From: an uncultured Flavobacteriales bacterium
GTDB lineage: Bacteria > Bacteroidota > Bacteroidia > Flavobacteriales_G > Salibacteraceae
Direction: 5' to 3'
NCBI GenBank assembly: GCA_913020435.1
Contig: CAJVZZ010000003.1
Span: 1 to 64,000 of the forward strand
DNA length: 64,000 bases
Made by a program: the position numbers and the translations under genes
Notes under the pieces: model-generated
The model's input: only the letters and a program-made list of their open reading frames with translations
Told to the model about the DNA's origin: nothing
The model's database searches: none
In this document: piece after piece, positions 52,046 to 60,920 of the stretch
Numbering within the stretch: the stretch's first letter is position 1
Layout of the letters: every line of letters begins with the position of its first letter

Positions 52046-53383
52046 TTAAGGTAGTACAATTTTAAAGCTCGAAACCTCGCCAGTGAGAGTGTTTTTCGCT
52101 CGAATAATATGCAAGCCTGACCCTAAATCTAATGTTGAAATATTAGATGATAAAGTTGCATGCTGTGAAAGTACTCTAATTCGACTTCCAGCAGAATTAT
52201 AGGCGTCTATTTGATATTCCGAATCTTTAGGAATCCCATCAATTTGAATTTCTCTTTTTGAGTTAATCCATAACTTCAGCATCGGAATTGAATTGTTTGT
52301 CTTAACTGAATTCGATGAGTCAGTTGGAGCAGTTGAATTATTTTTTTGTCCAAACAGCACTTCTACTTTCATGACAACAGGTAAGTGGTCACTCATATTA
52401 TATAAAGCGTCAATTACTGCAGCAGGTGCAGCATTATTTTGGGGTGTGTCAAGGCGTCCGTTGAATCGCTGGCCATCTTGACCAATAGTTTTATATGTAC
52501 CAGTAATATATTGAATGCTTCCACGACCTGTCATGATGTATTGAGAGGCCAAAATAAAATCGAATCTATCATCCATTCCGCCACTACTGTGGCAGCCGCC
52601 TGAAGTATGCGTGCTTTGGGTGTGCATATCAGCAAAGGAGCTGTTATTCCCCCAACGTCCAATTCGATTTGCTGGATCTTTAAAGTTGTAAGAGGGAGCC
52701 GTCCAGTCAATAAAGTTCTGAAAGGCTCCTTCAGTATTAGTATACAAATTCAAATCACCACTCAAAAGGTAATTTCCAGGTTGTTTGTTCGTCTCTAGAT
52801 GCTTCATGATTCCTTCTGCTGCAAGCTCCCTTTCCCTCTTATTGGCAGAACTGCTACTTGCTTTTAAATGCATTGTCAATAAATGAGTTGAAGGAGTGTC
52901 AAGCTGGCTGTGATTTGGAGAAAGATTTGTTGATAGGAATTGTAACTCATATAAATCGACTGCTCTTACTATGCTGGTGCCATTTCCTGCAGTAGTAATC
53001 TTTTCTTGTTTCACTACTTTAACCTTACTGGTTTTGTAGAAAAGCATATTACAGATATTTTGAGATCCAGATTTTTGCAAGACCGTCAATTCATATTTTA
53101 TCGTAGCACTGTTCAAAACTAAATCTCGAATACGTTTTGCGTATGTTGCATCACAACCCATTTCATTGATGGTAAGGATGTCAGGTTGCACATGATTGAC
53201 GATGCGTTTAAGGTAGGTGTCTTTGTCGTTTACATTGTTGTTGTTGACAGTGCAAAAAGTGGTTACTTCTCCATAGTAAAGGAGGTTGTAGTGCATTACC
53301 GTAACAGTATCTTTCACTTGACTTTTCCCAATATTGAAAAGGAAAATCGCCGATAATAAAGTAAACCAATTCTTGAAATGCAT
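52046..53383 (-). CDS. T9SS-secreted endonuclease/exonuclease/phosphatase-fold enzyme
   Basis: The 445-residue protein has a signal peptide and an endonuclease/exonuclease/phosphatase (EEP) domain with all catalytic positions visible: Asn33 (MHYNLLYYG), Glu74 (INEMG), His172 (MHLKA), Asp210 and Asn212 (SGDLNLY), Asp275 (DDRFDFIL) and Ser331-Asp332-His333 (SDHLPV). This metal-dependent fold cleaves phosphodiester or phosphomonoester bonds in DNA, RNA, sphingomyelin or inositol phosphates. The C-terminal 75 residues resemble a T9SS sorting domain. It is the first gene of the locus, behind an exact -7 box, so it should be secreted with its two downstream partners. Confidence 0.88.
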   Translation of the reverse strand: MHFKNWFTLLSAIFLFNIGKSQVKDTVTVMHYNLLYYGEVTTFCTVNNNNVNDKDTYLKRIVNHVQPDILTINEMGCDATYAKRIRDLVLNSATIKYELTVLQKSGSQNICNMLFYKTSKVKVVKQEKITTAGNGTSIVRAVDLYELQFLSTNLSPNHSQLDTPSTHLLTMHLKASSSSANKRERELAAEGIMKHLETNKQPGNYLLSGDLNLYTNTEGAFQNFIDWTAPSYNFKDPANRIGRWGNNSSFADMHTQSTHTSGGCHSSGGMDDRFDFILASQYIMTGRGSIQYITGTYKTIGQDGQRFNGRLDTPQNNAAPAAVIDALYNMSDHLPVVMKVEVLFGQKNNSTAPTDSSNSVKTNNSIPMLKLWINSKREIQIDGIPKDSEYQIDAYNSAGSRIRVLSQHATLSSNISTLDLGSGLHIIRAKNTLTGEVSSFKIVLP

Positions 53384-53410
53384 TTGTTTTTTATCCTTCT
53401 AATTCTGCTG

Positions 53411-53418
53411 CAAATTTA
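53411..53418 (-). promoter_or_regulatory. -7 element (TAAATTTG) for the secreted-enzyme operon
   Basis: This is an exact TAnnTTTG on the minus strand, ending 27 nt before the ATG at 53383. It is the only strong promoter candidate in front of the seven-gene locus at 41209-53383. No clear -33 element is visible. Confidence 0.5.
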
Positions 53419-53524
53419 ATTGGTTTCTTGAGCATGTGAGCACCTATTTATTAACTAATTATTATGATGCTTAAGAATTAAAAGTAGCCTTTAACAAATC
53501 TTTGATAAACTTAGCTACACTTAC

Positions 53525-54280
53525 ATGAAATGCATAAATTATATTCGTGCTTCATATATTCGAAAAGTGTCAGATTCTATTGTAATAATTCCAACCTATA
53601 ACGAGATAGGTAATATTGAAAAAATGGTGCGAACTGTTTTTAGTTTATCAAAAGAATTTGATATTCTTATTGTGGACGATGGTTCGCCAGATGGTACGGC
53701 TGCTATGGTTAAAGAACTTCAGCAGGAATTTGGTTCAAGACTACATTTATCTGAACGAGAAGGGAAACAAGGGCTAGGTACTGCTTATATCCATGGATTT
53801 AATATTTCGTTAGGTAAAGGCTATGAATTCATTTTTGAAATGGATTGCGATTTTTCTCATGATCCAAAGGATCTGCTAAGGTTATATGATGCTTGCGCAA
53901 ATCAAGGTGCCGATATGAGTGTTGGTTCTCGATATATTAAAGGTGGAAAAATCAGTAATTGGCCTATTGGTCGAATTTTAATGTCCTATTTTGCTTCTGT
54001 TTATGTGCGGTTGATTTTGTGGTTTAATGTAAAAGATACCACAGCCGGTTTTGTTTGTTATCGTCGTAATGTGCTGGAGACTATTGATCTAGTGGGGATT
54101 CGATTTGTGGGATACGCTTTTCAAATCGAAATGAAGTATACTGTACACAGAAATGGGTTTAAGATCAAAGAGGTGCCAATAACATTTATCGACCGAGTAA
54201 TTGGTGAATCAAAAATGAGCTCACGAATTTTTAAAGAAGCACTTTTTGGAGTACTTATCATGAAAGGAAAACGCGTTTAA
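53525..54280 (+). CDS. Polyprenol monophosphomannose synthase-like GT2
   Basis: The 251-residue protein is a family 2 glycosyltransferase of the dolichol/polyprenol-phosphate mannose synthase type: VIIPTYNEIGNIEKMV, DDGSPDGT at 51-58, the lysine-rich REGKQGLGTAYIHGF, the metal site with EMDCDFSHDP (Asp107, Asp109) and the late RFVGYAFQIEMKY segment. It lacks a membrane C-terminal domain, so it should be a soluble or peripheral enzyme that charges a lipid carrier with mannose or a similar sugar. A one-mismatch -7 box (AATCTTTG, 53497-53504) lies upstream. The pyrC gene begins two nt after its stop. Confidence 0.9.
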   Translation: MKCINYIRASYIRKVSDSIVIIPTYNEIGNIEKMVRTVFSLSKEFDILIVDDGSPDGTAAMVKELQQEFGSRLHLSEREGKQGLGTAYIHGFNISLGKGYEFIFEMDCDFSHDPKDLLRLYDACANQGADMSVGSRYIKGGKISNWPIGRILMSYFASVYVRLILWFNVKDTTAGFVCYRRNVLETIDLVGIRFVGYAFQIEMKYTVHRNGFKIKEVPITFIDRVIGESKMSSRIFKEALFGVLIMKGKRV

Positions 54281-54282
54281 TT

Positions 54283-55635
54283 ATGTCTTATTTACTTAAA
54301 AACGCTTCTATCGTAAATGAAGGAAGCATTTTTCAAGGATCAATTCGAATTGAAAAAGATCTGATTACAGAAATATCTCGAGAAAATTTAGGCCCAAAAG
54401 AGGGTGAGACGGTAATCGATTTAACCGGGAAACATCTGATGCCGGGATTGATTGATGATCAAGTGCACTTTAGAGAGCCTGGACTTACTCATAAAGCTGA
54501 GATTTTTACTGAGTCTAGGGCGGCCGTTGCAGGAGGGATTACTTCCTTCATGGAAATGCCAAATACTGTTCCTAATGCATTAACACAGGAGTTATTGCAA
54601 GACAAATACGATATAGCTGCAAAAAGCTCGCTAGCTAACTATTCCTTTTTTATGGGAGCATCAAATGATAATATCGAGGAGGTTTTAAAGACCGATCCTA
54701 AAACAGTTTGTGGTGTTAAGGTATTTATGGGCTCTAGCACTGGTAACATGCTGGTTGATAATGAAACAGCGCTTCGTGCTTTATTTAGCCAGTGCAAATT
54801 ACTTATCGCTTCTCACTGCGAGGATGAAGATACCATTCGCGCAAATTCAACCGCGTATAAGAAGAAATATGGTAATGACGTTAAGTTTAGTATGCATCCT
54901 GAAATTCGATCTGCAGAGGCTTGCTATCTATCAAGCTCATTTGCAATTGGTTTAGCTAAAGAATACAATACCCGATTTCATATTTTACACATTAGCACTG
55001 AGAGAGAATTAGCTCTGTTTGATAATACTTTACCATTAAAAGAAAAACGAATTACGGCAGAAGCATGTGTTCATCACTTGTGGTTCGATCAAAGTCAATA
55101 TGAAGAAAAAGGTGCTTTGATAAAATGGAATCCAGCGGTTAAATCAGCTCAAGATCGCGATGCAATTTTTCAAGCAGTATTGGATAATAAGATTGACGTA
55201 ATTGCTACTGATCATGCTCCCCATACGCTAAAGGAAAAAGGCTTGGATTACTGGAGGGCACCTTCTGGAGGGCCTTTGGTGCAGCACGGTTTGGTTTCTA
55301 TGATTGAACATCATAAAAATGGGAAAATCAGTTTGGAACGCATTGTAGAAAAGATGTGCCATGCGCCAGCCGAGATGTTCGATATCGGAAATCGAGGTTT
55401 TATAAAAGAAGGTTTTAAAGCTGATTTGGTGGTTATAGATTTAAAGAAAGAATGGGAAGTTGCAAAGGACAACATTTTATATAAATGTGGTTGGAGTCCT
55501 TTTGAAGGCCAAATATTTCGTTCTCACGTTGATAAAACTTTTGTGAATGGGAATCTGGTGTATGACTTCGTAGGAAATCCAAAAGACAGTTTTCATGAGG
55601 TTGCAAATGGTGAACGATTAACTTTCGATCGATAA
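54283..55635 (+). CDS. pyrC: Dihydroorotase
   Basis: Dihydroorotase closes carbamoyl-aspartate to dihydroorotate in pyrimidine synthesis. The 450-residue protein has the metal-binding VHFREPG at 61-67, a carboxylated-lysine segment (VCGVKVFMGSS), SHCEDE, the HILHIST strand and TDHAPHT at 309-315. This is the longer, class I-type form (allantoinase/dihydroorotase family); an allantoinase role is possible but no purine-catabolism genes are near. It follows the GT2 gene by two nt and precedes a DUF4296 lipoprotein directly. Confidence 0.93.
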   Translation: MSYLLKNASIVNEGSIFQGSIRIEKDLITEISRENLGPKEGETVIDLTGKHLMPGLIDDQVHFREPGLTHKAEIFTESRAAVAGGITSFMEMPNTVPNALTQELLQDKYDIAAKSSLANYSFFMGASNDNIEEVLKTDPKTVCGVKVFMGSSTGNMLVDNETALRALFSQCKLLIASHCEDEDTIRANSTAYKKKYGNDVKFSMHPEIRSAEACYLSSSFAIGLAKEYNTRFHILHISTERELALFDNTLPLKEKRITAEACVHHLWFDQSQYEEKGALIKWNPAVKSAQDRDAIFQAVLDNKIDVIATDHAPHTLKEKGLDYWRAPSGGPLVQHGLVSMIEHHKNGKISLERIVEKMCHAPAEMFDIGNRGFIKEGFKADLVVIDLKKEWEVAKDNILYKCGWSPFEGQIFRSHVDKTFVNGNLVYDFVGNPKDSFHEVANGERLTFDR

Positions 55636-56004
55636 ATGCGTATTGCAACAACGCTGGCTCTCATAGCTTTATTTACCAACTATGGTTGTTCGGATATTGA
55701 ACCGAAAATTTACCGTGAAACTCCTGGTGATCTAATAGAAAAAGAAGAAGTGGTTGCTGTTCTTTTCGAATTACAGTTAATTCAAGCGGCATATAAAGGT
55801 AGATCGCATAACGATACACTCGCAGAACAAACTAGAGACTCTAGAACTATTAAATTATTGGAAAGCTATAATTTAACACAAACTGTATTTGAATCTAGTT
55901 TGACCTATTATCATCAATCTCCTAACGATATGGAAGAAATATACGGTGAGGTAATTACGAAGCTTAATATGAAAATTGCTCAACTCGAGGAGAAGATAGA
56001 TTAG
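55636..56004 (+). CDS. DUF4296 lipoprotein
   Basis: The 122-residue protein has a lipoprotein signal peptide (lipobox NYGC near residue 18) and a helical domain starting KEEVVAVLFELQLIQAAY and ending YYHQSPNDMEEIYGEVITKL, the recognisable pattern of DUF4296. Members are small Bacteroidota lipoproteins, often next to pyrC-like genes; function is unknown. Its ATG directly follows the pyrC stop codon, so the three genes from 53525 form an operon. Confidence 0.85.
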   Translation: MRIATTLALIALFTNYGCSDIEPKIYRETPGDLIEKEEVVAVLFELQLIQAAYKGRSHNDTLAEQTRDSRTIKLLESYNLTQTVFESSLTYYHQSPNDMEEIYGEVITKLNMKIAQLEEKID

Positions 56005-56240
56005 GTCCGTTGTCTTTTATAAATCAGGCCAGCAGAACAATAGCTAGGGGTAATCTATTTTTCATGAGTAATGATATCGTGTAATTTGGTTTAAAAACTG
56101 CAGGTTTTCCATCAATACAAGATACTCACTTGGCTCTTGTACGCATTGAGAGTAGCATTTAACCAACCCAAACTTACATTTTTATCAGTGATAAAACTGT
56201 CAAGGCTTTGCTGGTAAACACACTCTTTTTGGATTCCAGA

Positions 56241-57251
56241 TTAGTTGCTTTTGTGTGCCTTCAAAAACGATTTACACGTGGCTGCAATACTCTGGTCCAT
56301 AGGAATGAACTTATGTCTTATTGCAGATAATACTTTTTCATTGGAATATACTTGAGTCGAATTTGCACTTCTGGAAGAGTCCCTCGTAATTAGGGCGCTC
56401 GAACCTGATAGTACTGACCAGATTTCAGAGAAGAGTCCTGCTGAATAACCCATAAAAGGAGTGGCTAAATATTTTGCTGGCGTTTTGTTTAGGCCCTTAG
56501 CGATAAGACTCATAATATCTCGAAACGAACGATTTTCTGAAAGTATTAGAAAGCGTTCATTCGTAATTGAACTATCAGCAAGTTTAACTGCTATTTGTGC
56601 TACGTCCCTGACATCTACAAAGGCATTTCCTCCTTTGGTGTAAAACTGCAAGCCGTTAAAAACGGTACTAAACATTCTTGTGCTGCTTGTTCCCCATTTT
56701 CCAGTACCTAAAATTACGGCAGGGTTAAGCATTACGGCGTTTAATCCCTCTTCAATTCCGCGCCAAACTTCACGTTCGGCATAGTGTTTTGAAAAACTAT
56801 AATATCCATTTTTATGATCAGGATCCCATTCATTGGTTTCTTTAATCACCTTGGTTTTTGGCTGTTTTCCAATGGCTGAGGTAGAACTGAGGTATATGAA
56901 TTTCTTTGGTTTTATTACTAAAGCAGCATCTACCATATTACTAGTGCCTTCAATATTTGTTTCTATTAATTCTAATCGATCGGAGCTATCGAATGAAACC
57001 AATGCCGCAGCATGATAAATATTTTCGCAACCTTCCAAATGCTCAAGGAGTATGTTGATGTCAGACAAGTCTCCATCTACCCAATTTATCTTATCGAATT
57101 CTGAAGAAAGGTTGTAAGTCGAGAATAACTCTTTTACGACTGATAAGTCCGTTGTTATTCTTTTTAACGCAACAATGGGTTCACTTTTTTTAGCCAATTC
57201 CAAAAGGATATGACTACCAACTAAACCGGAACCACCTGTTACAAAATTCAT
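56241..57251 (-). CDS. NAD-dependent epimerase/dehydratase (extended SDR)
   Basis: The 336-residue protein begins FVTGGSGLVGSHILLELA, a Rossmann TGxxGxxG motif, followed by NIYHAAALVSFDSSD, YLSSTSAIG with the catalytic Ser, YSFSKHYAE (Tyr-x3-Lys) and AVMLNPAVILGTGKWG. This fits extended short-chain dehydrogenases of the dihydroflavonol-reductase / sugar-epimerase type. The substrate cannot be deduced. The start lies 91 nt from the divergent tyrS frame. The 236 nt beyond its stop (56005-56240) hold nothing recognisable. Confidence 0.88.
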   Translation of the reverse strand: MNFVTGGSGLVGSHILLELAKKSEPIVALKRITTDLSVVKELFSTYNLSSEFDKINWVDGDLSDINILLEHLEGCENIYHAAALVSFDSSDRLELIETNIEGTSNMVDAALVIKPKKFIYLSSTSAIGKQPKTKVIKETNEWDPDHKNGYYSFSKHYAEREVWRGIEEGLNAVMLNPAVILGTGKWGTSSTRMFSTVFNGLQFYTKGGNAFVDVRDVAQIAVKLADSSITNERFLILSENRSFRDIMSLIAKGLNKTPAKYLATPFMGYSAGLFSEIWSVLSGSSALITRDSSRSANSTQVYSNEKVLSAIRHKFIPMDQSIAATCKSFLKAHKSN

Positions 57252-57337
57252 TATTCAAAGGTAGAGTAACAAAGGTGATAGTACTTCTAAAAAAGATACA
57301 AAAGGTTTGTTTTGACTGAGTTTTATCAAAGCATTTC

Positions 57338-57345
57338 TATCTTTG
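57338..57345 (+). promoter_or_regulatory. -7 element (TATCTTTG) for tyrS
   Basis: This is an exact TAnnTTTG ending 15 nt before the tyrS ATG at 57361. A TTTG at 57311-57314 lies 23 nt upstream, close to the usual -33 spacing of 19-21 nt. The box overlaps an in-frame TTG at 57343, which argues against that codon as start. Confidence 0.5.
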
Positions 57346-57360
57346 CAATTGCAAAAAAAA

Positions 57361-58647
57361 ATGAACATGAATTTTATTGAAGAATTGAGATGGAGAGGCA
57401 TGTTGCACGATATTATGCCGGGAACAGAAGAAGCCTTAAACAAGGAGTCTGTAGGGGGGTATATCGGATTCGATCCTACTGCTGATAGTCTGCACATTGG
57501 TTCTTTGGTGCAAATCATGATTTTATTACATTTTCAACGTGCTGGCCACAAACCAATTGCGTTAGTAGGTGGTGCAACAGGTATGGTAGGCGATCCTTCT
57601 GGAAAAACCAAAGAAAGGAACCTCCAAACTCGGGAACAAGTTGAGTTTAACATGGCTGGTATTCAAAAACAATTGGAAAAAATATTGGATTTTAATTTAA
57701 GTACTGAAAACCATGCGGAATTAGCAAATAATTACGATTGGTTTGAAGGTTTCTCATTTCTTGATTTTATAAGAGATGTAGGTAAGCACATTTCGATCAA
57801 TTACATGTTGGCTAAGGATTCAGTGAAAAGTAGAATGGATACAGGGCTGTCATTCACTGAATTCTCTTATCCTTTGATTCAAGGCTACGATTATTTTGTA
57901 TTGAATAGAGATAAAAACTGTAAAATTCAATTAGGTGGTTCCGATCAATGGGGAAACATTGTTACAGGAACAGAATTAATTAGAAGATTAGGTGGAAGTC
58001 AGGCTTATGCAGCAACAACGCCACTTATTACAAAAGCCGATGGAAGTAAGTTTGGGAAATCAGAAGGTGGAAACCTTTGGTTAGACCCTAAGAAAACTTC
58101 ACCTTATAAATTCTATCAATACTGGATAAACGCTTCTGACGAGGACTCTGAGAAGTATATTAAAATCTTTACGCTTAAAACTAAAGAAGAGATTGATGCA
58201 CTAATTTCAGAGCACAAAGCGGCTCCTCACATGCGCATGTTGCAAAAAGAGATCGGTAAAGACATTACTATTCGGGTGCATTCAGAAAAAGATTTAAATA
58301 CAGCTATTGAAGCATCCAATATTTTATTTGGAAAGTCTACTTCTGAATCATTGTCTAAGTTGAGCGAAGAAGATTTTCTTGCTGTTTTTGATGGAGTTCC
58401 TCAAGCTGAGGTCTCTATGGATTTATTGAATAATGGCGAATTGTTATTGTCGGAAGTTTCTGTTGGACAAACTAATTTTCTTCCTTCAAATGGTGAGTTT
58501 AGAAGAGCGTTAAAAGAAAACTCATTCAGCCTGAATAAAGATAAGGTAAGTGAGGATGTTTCAATTTCAGCTTCTAATTTAATGTCTGGCAAGTACTTGC
58601 TTATGCAGAGAGGGAAGAAGCAATATTTTATTGCAAAGTTTGTATAG
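57361..58647 (+). CDS. tyrS: Tyrosyl-tRNA synthetase
   Basis: TyrS charges tRNA-Tyr. The protein of about 428 residues is a class I synthetase of the bacterial TyrRS type: [14 protein letters not shown] with the HIGH-like HIGS at 45-48, the tyrosine pocket with [21 protein letters not shown], and the KMSKS-like loop KFGKS at 230-234. The C-terminal domain ([21 protein letters not shown]) is S4-like for tRNA binding. I chose the ATG at 57361 because the promoter box overlaps the upstream TTG. Confidence 0.97.
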   Translation: MNMNFIEELRWRGMLHDIMPGTEEALNKESVGGYIGFDPTADSLHIGSLVQIMILLHFQRAGHKPIALVGGATGMVGDPSGKTKERNLQTREQVEFNMAGIQKQLEKILDFNLSTENHAELANNYDWFEGFSFLDFIRDVGKHISINYMLAKDSVKSRMDTGLSFTEFSYPLIQGYDYFVLNRDKNCKIQLGGSDQWGNIVTGTELIRRLGGSQAYAATTPLITKADGSKFGKSEGGNLWLDPKKTSPYKFYQYWINASDEDSEKYIKIFTLKTKEEIDALISEHKAAPHMRMLQKEIGKDITIRVHSEKDLNTAIEASNILFGKSTSESLSKLSEEDFLAVFDGVPQAEVSMDLLNNGELLLSEVSVGQTNFLPSNGEFRRALKENSFSLNKDKVSEDVSISASNLMSGKYLLMQRGKKQYFIAKFV

Positions 58648-58867
58648 AATGAATTTCTCGATAAAATCTACTTTGCAGTCGAATCATTCGACGGTGCATA
58701 GTTTACTTAATGAAAGTTATTGGAGCTTCAGGGAGGCTTGAATATTCTGGTCTGTTAGTTTCCCGATTTTACTATTTTAAGGTTAACTGTCTTTTAGCGT
58801 TAATTGAATAACAGTTAGGGAGTATTTTACGAAGCTTGTGGAATAAAAATATATCTGAAACTATCTG

Positions 58868-59842
58868 TTACTGAATCATAAGGTTACAGCCACGAACATC
58901 GCTTTCATCGAATCTGCCGAGAACTTCGAAGGTTCCGTTTTCGTGCATTTTACCTAAATCTTGAGTTTGGATAAAACCACACGAATCAACATTTGCTAAA
59001 TCAATAACATTGATTCCTCCTGTTTTTCCGTTCGCACAATAAGAGAAAGGGTCGGTAGTTTGGCGGACTAGAATTTTCATCCAAGGCGATGTATCGAAAA
59101 CCCCTTTCCCTTTTGAATAGGCCTGACTAAGTAATTCGGTCATTCCATATTCTGAATGAATTTCATCGAGGGAAAATGATTTTGAAAGTTGCAAATGAAC
59201 TTCGTCTCTAACTAGTTCTTTCCGTCGACCTTTCATTCCCCCCGTTTCCATAACAACAGTTTTCGATAGGTCAATACTACTGTTTTCTGCAAAATCTAAT
59301 AATCCGAAAGTAACTCCAATAAGAAGTGTTTTACCTTTATAGGGTTTCTGTAATTCTTGAATGAGTTGATCTTTATGATTCAAGTAAAACCCACCCATTT
59401 CTTTATCACTTTCAGAAATGAAATATTCTACCATATCAATTAAAGAAGACCCCTCTCGCTCAAGGTAACTTGGCAACAAAGCAAGAACTCGATAACCTTT
59501 TAGAGGACCATATTGTAATTCAAATGCCTTCTTGCTAACCTCCAAATACCAGTTTTTTTGCTTAACAAAATGCTTGCTTTGTATATTCTTTGTTGTTCCT
59601 GAACTGGTATAGATTACTTCAGGTTCGAAATCCCCTGAAATTACTTTGTGACTTTTGAAGAATTGAATTGGTAAAAATGGGATTTCGGAAATTTTAGTTG
59701 GTCGTTTTTCTTTTAGGATAAGATCACAATACGATTTATAAATTCCACAATTATTTCTCTGAAAATTGAATAAATCCATTGCGGCCAGGTGAAACTGTTC
59801 CGCTGTTTCAATATTAAAAATGGAATTGCTATGGAGGGTCAT
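58868..59842 (-). CDS. LuxE/PaaK-like acyl-protein synthetase
   Basis: The 324-residue protein resembles LuxE-type acyl-protein synthetases, members of the adenylate-forming enzyme group: IPFLPIQFFKSHKV, the phosphate-binding YTSSGTTKNIQSKHF (residues about 78-92), MGGFYLNHKD, TVVMETGGMKGRRKE and HSEYGMTELLSQAYS. In luminous bacteria LuxE activates fatty acids for the reductase, but no lux genes are here. Members in Bacteroidota stand alone and their role is unknown. It follows the small lipoprotein gene by 28 nt. The 220 nt between it and tyrS contain nothing I can identify. Confidence 0.85.
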   Translation of the reverse strand: MTLHSNSIFNIETAEQFHLAAMDLFNFQRNNCGIYKSYCDLILKEKRPTKISEIPFLPIQFFKSHKVISGDFEPEVIYTSSGTTKNIQSKHFVKQKNWYLEVSKKAFELQYGPLKGYRVLALLPSYLEREGSSLIDMVEYFISESDKEMGGFYLNHKDQLIQELQKPYKGKTLLIGVTFGLLDFAENSSIDLSKTVVMETGGMKGRRKELVRDEVHLQLSKSFSLDEIHSEYGMTELLSQAYSKGKGVFDTSPWMKILVRQTTDPFSYCANGKTGGINVIDLANVDSCGFIQTQDLGKMHENGTFEVLGRFDESDVRGCNLMIQ

Positions 59843-59870
59843 TAGATTGAAAATGAAACCTTAACGTAAA

Positions 59871-60158
59871 TTATATTCTTGCTCTGTTTGCTGGAGGCGA
59901 ATCAAGAAGTTCTTCTTCAAGAACTGTGTTGTACAATAGTTGTCCGTCTTTATTTTTGAATACAACGTGGTACTTTTTCTCGTTTTTCTTATAAACCTGC
60001 TTTTCAATAAGCATTGGCATATTGTCAGGTTTGTAATAGACAATCTCTCCAACCTGGTAGTTAAACTCTTTACCTTCAGGCAGTCCTCCAAGCATCGAAC
60101 AACTTTGTAATGTAGAGAATGAAAGTGCAATAAAAAGTAACTTAATTAGTTGTCTCAT
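59871..60158 (-). CDS. Small lipoprotein of unknown function
   Basis: The protein of about 95 residues has a lipoprotein signal peptide (lipobox LQSC near residue 20), then a small beta-rich domain (FNYQVGEIVYYKPDNMP, VYKKNEKKYHVVFKNKDGQ). The ATG at 60156-60158 is preferred over upstream codons because it gives a well-placed lipobox and lies 27 nt after an exact -7 box. The tract of KK and KNEKK suggests a basic loop. No family is recognised. The gene is divergent from another lipoprotein gene at 60278. Confidence 0.7.
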   Translation of the reverse strand: MRQLIKLLFIALSFSTLQSCSMLGGLPEGKEFNYQVGEIVYYKPDNMPMLIEKQVYKKNEKKYHVVFKNKDGQLLYNTVLEEELLDSPPANRARI

Positions 60159-60185
60159 AAATGAATAAGCCTTTGCCCACAAAGG

Positions 60186-60193
60186 CAAAGTTA
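60186..60193 (-). promoter_or_regulatory. -7 element (TAACTTTG) for the small lipoprotein gene
   Basis: This is an exact TAnnTTTG on the minus strand, ending 27 nt before the ATG at 60158. A TTTG lies 24 nt further upstream. A small hairpin (GCCTTTG with CAAAGGC, four-base loop, 60169-60186) sits at the expected start of the transcript. Confidence 0.45.
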
Positions 60194-60243
60194 ATAAAAC
60201 CTACTAGCTTATAAAAGCAAAATTAATGAGTAATATTAACAGC

Positions 60244-60251
60244 TAAATTTG
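60244..60251 (+). promoter_or_regulatory. -7 element (TAAATTTG) for the lipoprotein at 60278
   Basis: This is an exact TAnnTTTG ending 26 nt before the ATG at 60278. A second exact box (TAATTTTG, 60265-60272) ends only five nt before the ATG and is probably chance. Confidence 0.4.
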
Positions 60252-60277
60252 AGGCAGTGTTTTATAATTTTGTCCTT

Positions 60278-60808
60278 ATGCGTTTCGGTCTTGTTATAAC
60301 GGTTTGTATTATTGTATTGCTAGGTTCTTGCAAGAAAGAAACCTGTGATGAAATTGTTCCTGTCATTTCTTTAACTAGTGCAGATAGAACAGCAACTAAC
60401 ACTATTATAAAAATTCAAGTTAGAGACTGCAACGGAGATATTGGTCTAAATGATGAGGATACCTCTGGTAGAGACAGGTATAATGCCTTTGTAGATATTC
60501 GACCATTTGTCAATGGAGAATGGTCTGCTGAAGTTGCTAATTATGTCGATTCTACAGTTATCACAACTTTTGATGACAATAATGTATTTGTTCCTGTAGA
60601 TACTATTTATGATACTCTTAATTTTTATTACAGAATACCAATAGTTGAGAATAATAGTATCTCTGATATTTATGATGCAGAAGTTGAACTTAATGTAATT
60701 GCTTCGGATTTTGGTTTTGATACTTTTAGAATGGAGGTAAAAATTAGAGACCAAGCTTTCAATAGTTCTAACACGGTTCTGACTAAGCAAATGATAGTTC
60801 AACCCTAA
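60278..60808 (+). CDS. Lipoprotein with Ig-like fold, unknown function
   Basis: The protein of about 176 residues has a lipoprotein signal peptide (lipobox LLGSC near residue 17) followed by KKETCDEIVPVISLTS and a beta-rich, acidic domain (IIKIQVRDCNGDIGLNDED, then EVELNVIASDFGFDTFRMEVKI), an Ig- or cadherin-like pattern with possible calcium ligands. The preferred start is the ATG at 60278. No family is firmly recognised. The two cysteines after the lipobox Cys could form a disulfide. It precedes the Ca2+ ATPase gene by 112 nt. Confidence 0.7.
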   Translation: MRFGLVITVCIIVLLGSCKKETCDEIVPVISLTSADRTATNTIIKIQVRDCNGDIGLNDEDTSGRDRYNAFVDIRPFVNGEWSAEVANYVDSTVITTFDDNNVFVPVDTIYDTLNFYYRIPIVENNSISDIYDAEVELNVIASDFGFDTFRMEVKIRDQAFNSSNTVLTKQMIVQP

Positions 60809-60885
60809 ACAATAGGTTTTATCTTTTTTTTGAGGTTTTGTGCTTATAGAGTTCCTGCATTTTATCCCATTTGATTAAAATAAAT

Positions 60886-60893
60886 TAGTTTAG
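60886..60893 (+). promoter_or_regulatory. Possible -7 element (TAGTTTAG) for the ATPase gene
   Basis: This differs from TAnnTTTG at one base and ends 27 nt before the ATG at 60921, the distance seen for exact boxes elsewhere in the window. Confidence 0.3.
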
Positions 60894-60920
60894 AGTCTTA
60901 AAACATATCTCAACTAGATT

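Noticed and set aside
53525..54280. Assigning the GT2 gene to a specific lipoglycan pathway.
   Set aside because: No other glycan genes are nearby and GT2 donor or acceptor cannot be read from these motifs.
56005..56240. A stretch on the minus strand open for about 40 codons (QQSLDSFITDKNVSLGWLNA).
   Set aside because: It has no start codon and no family resemblance. It could be an old gene remnant but this cannot be supported.
57256..57263. TACCTTTG before the SDR gene as a -7 box.
   Set aside because: It ends only a few bases before the ATG at 57251, too close for a leadered transcript.
59861..60130. An 89-codon frame overlapping the small lipoprotein gene.
   Set aside because: The overlapping frame has a signal peptide, lipobox and promoter box at the right place; this one has no such features.
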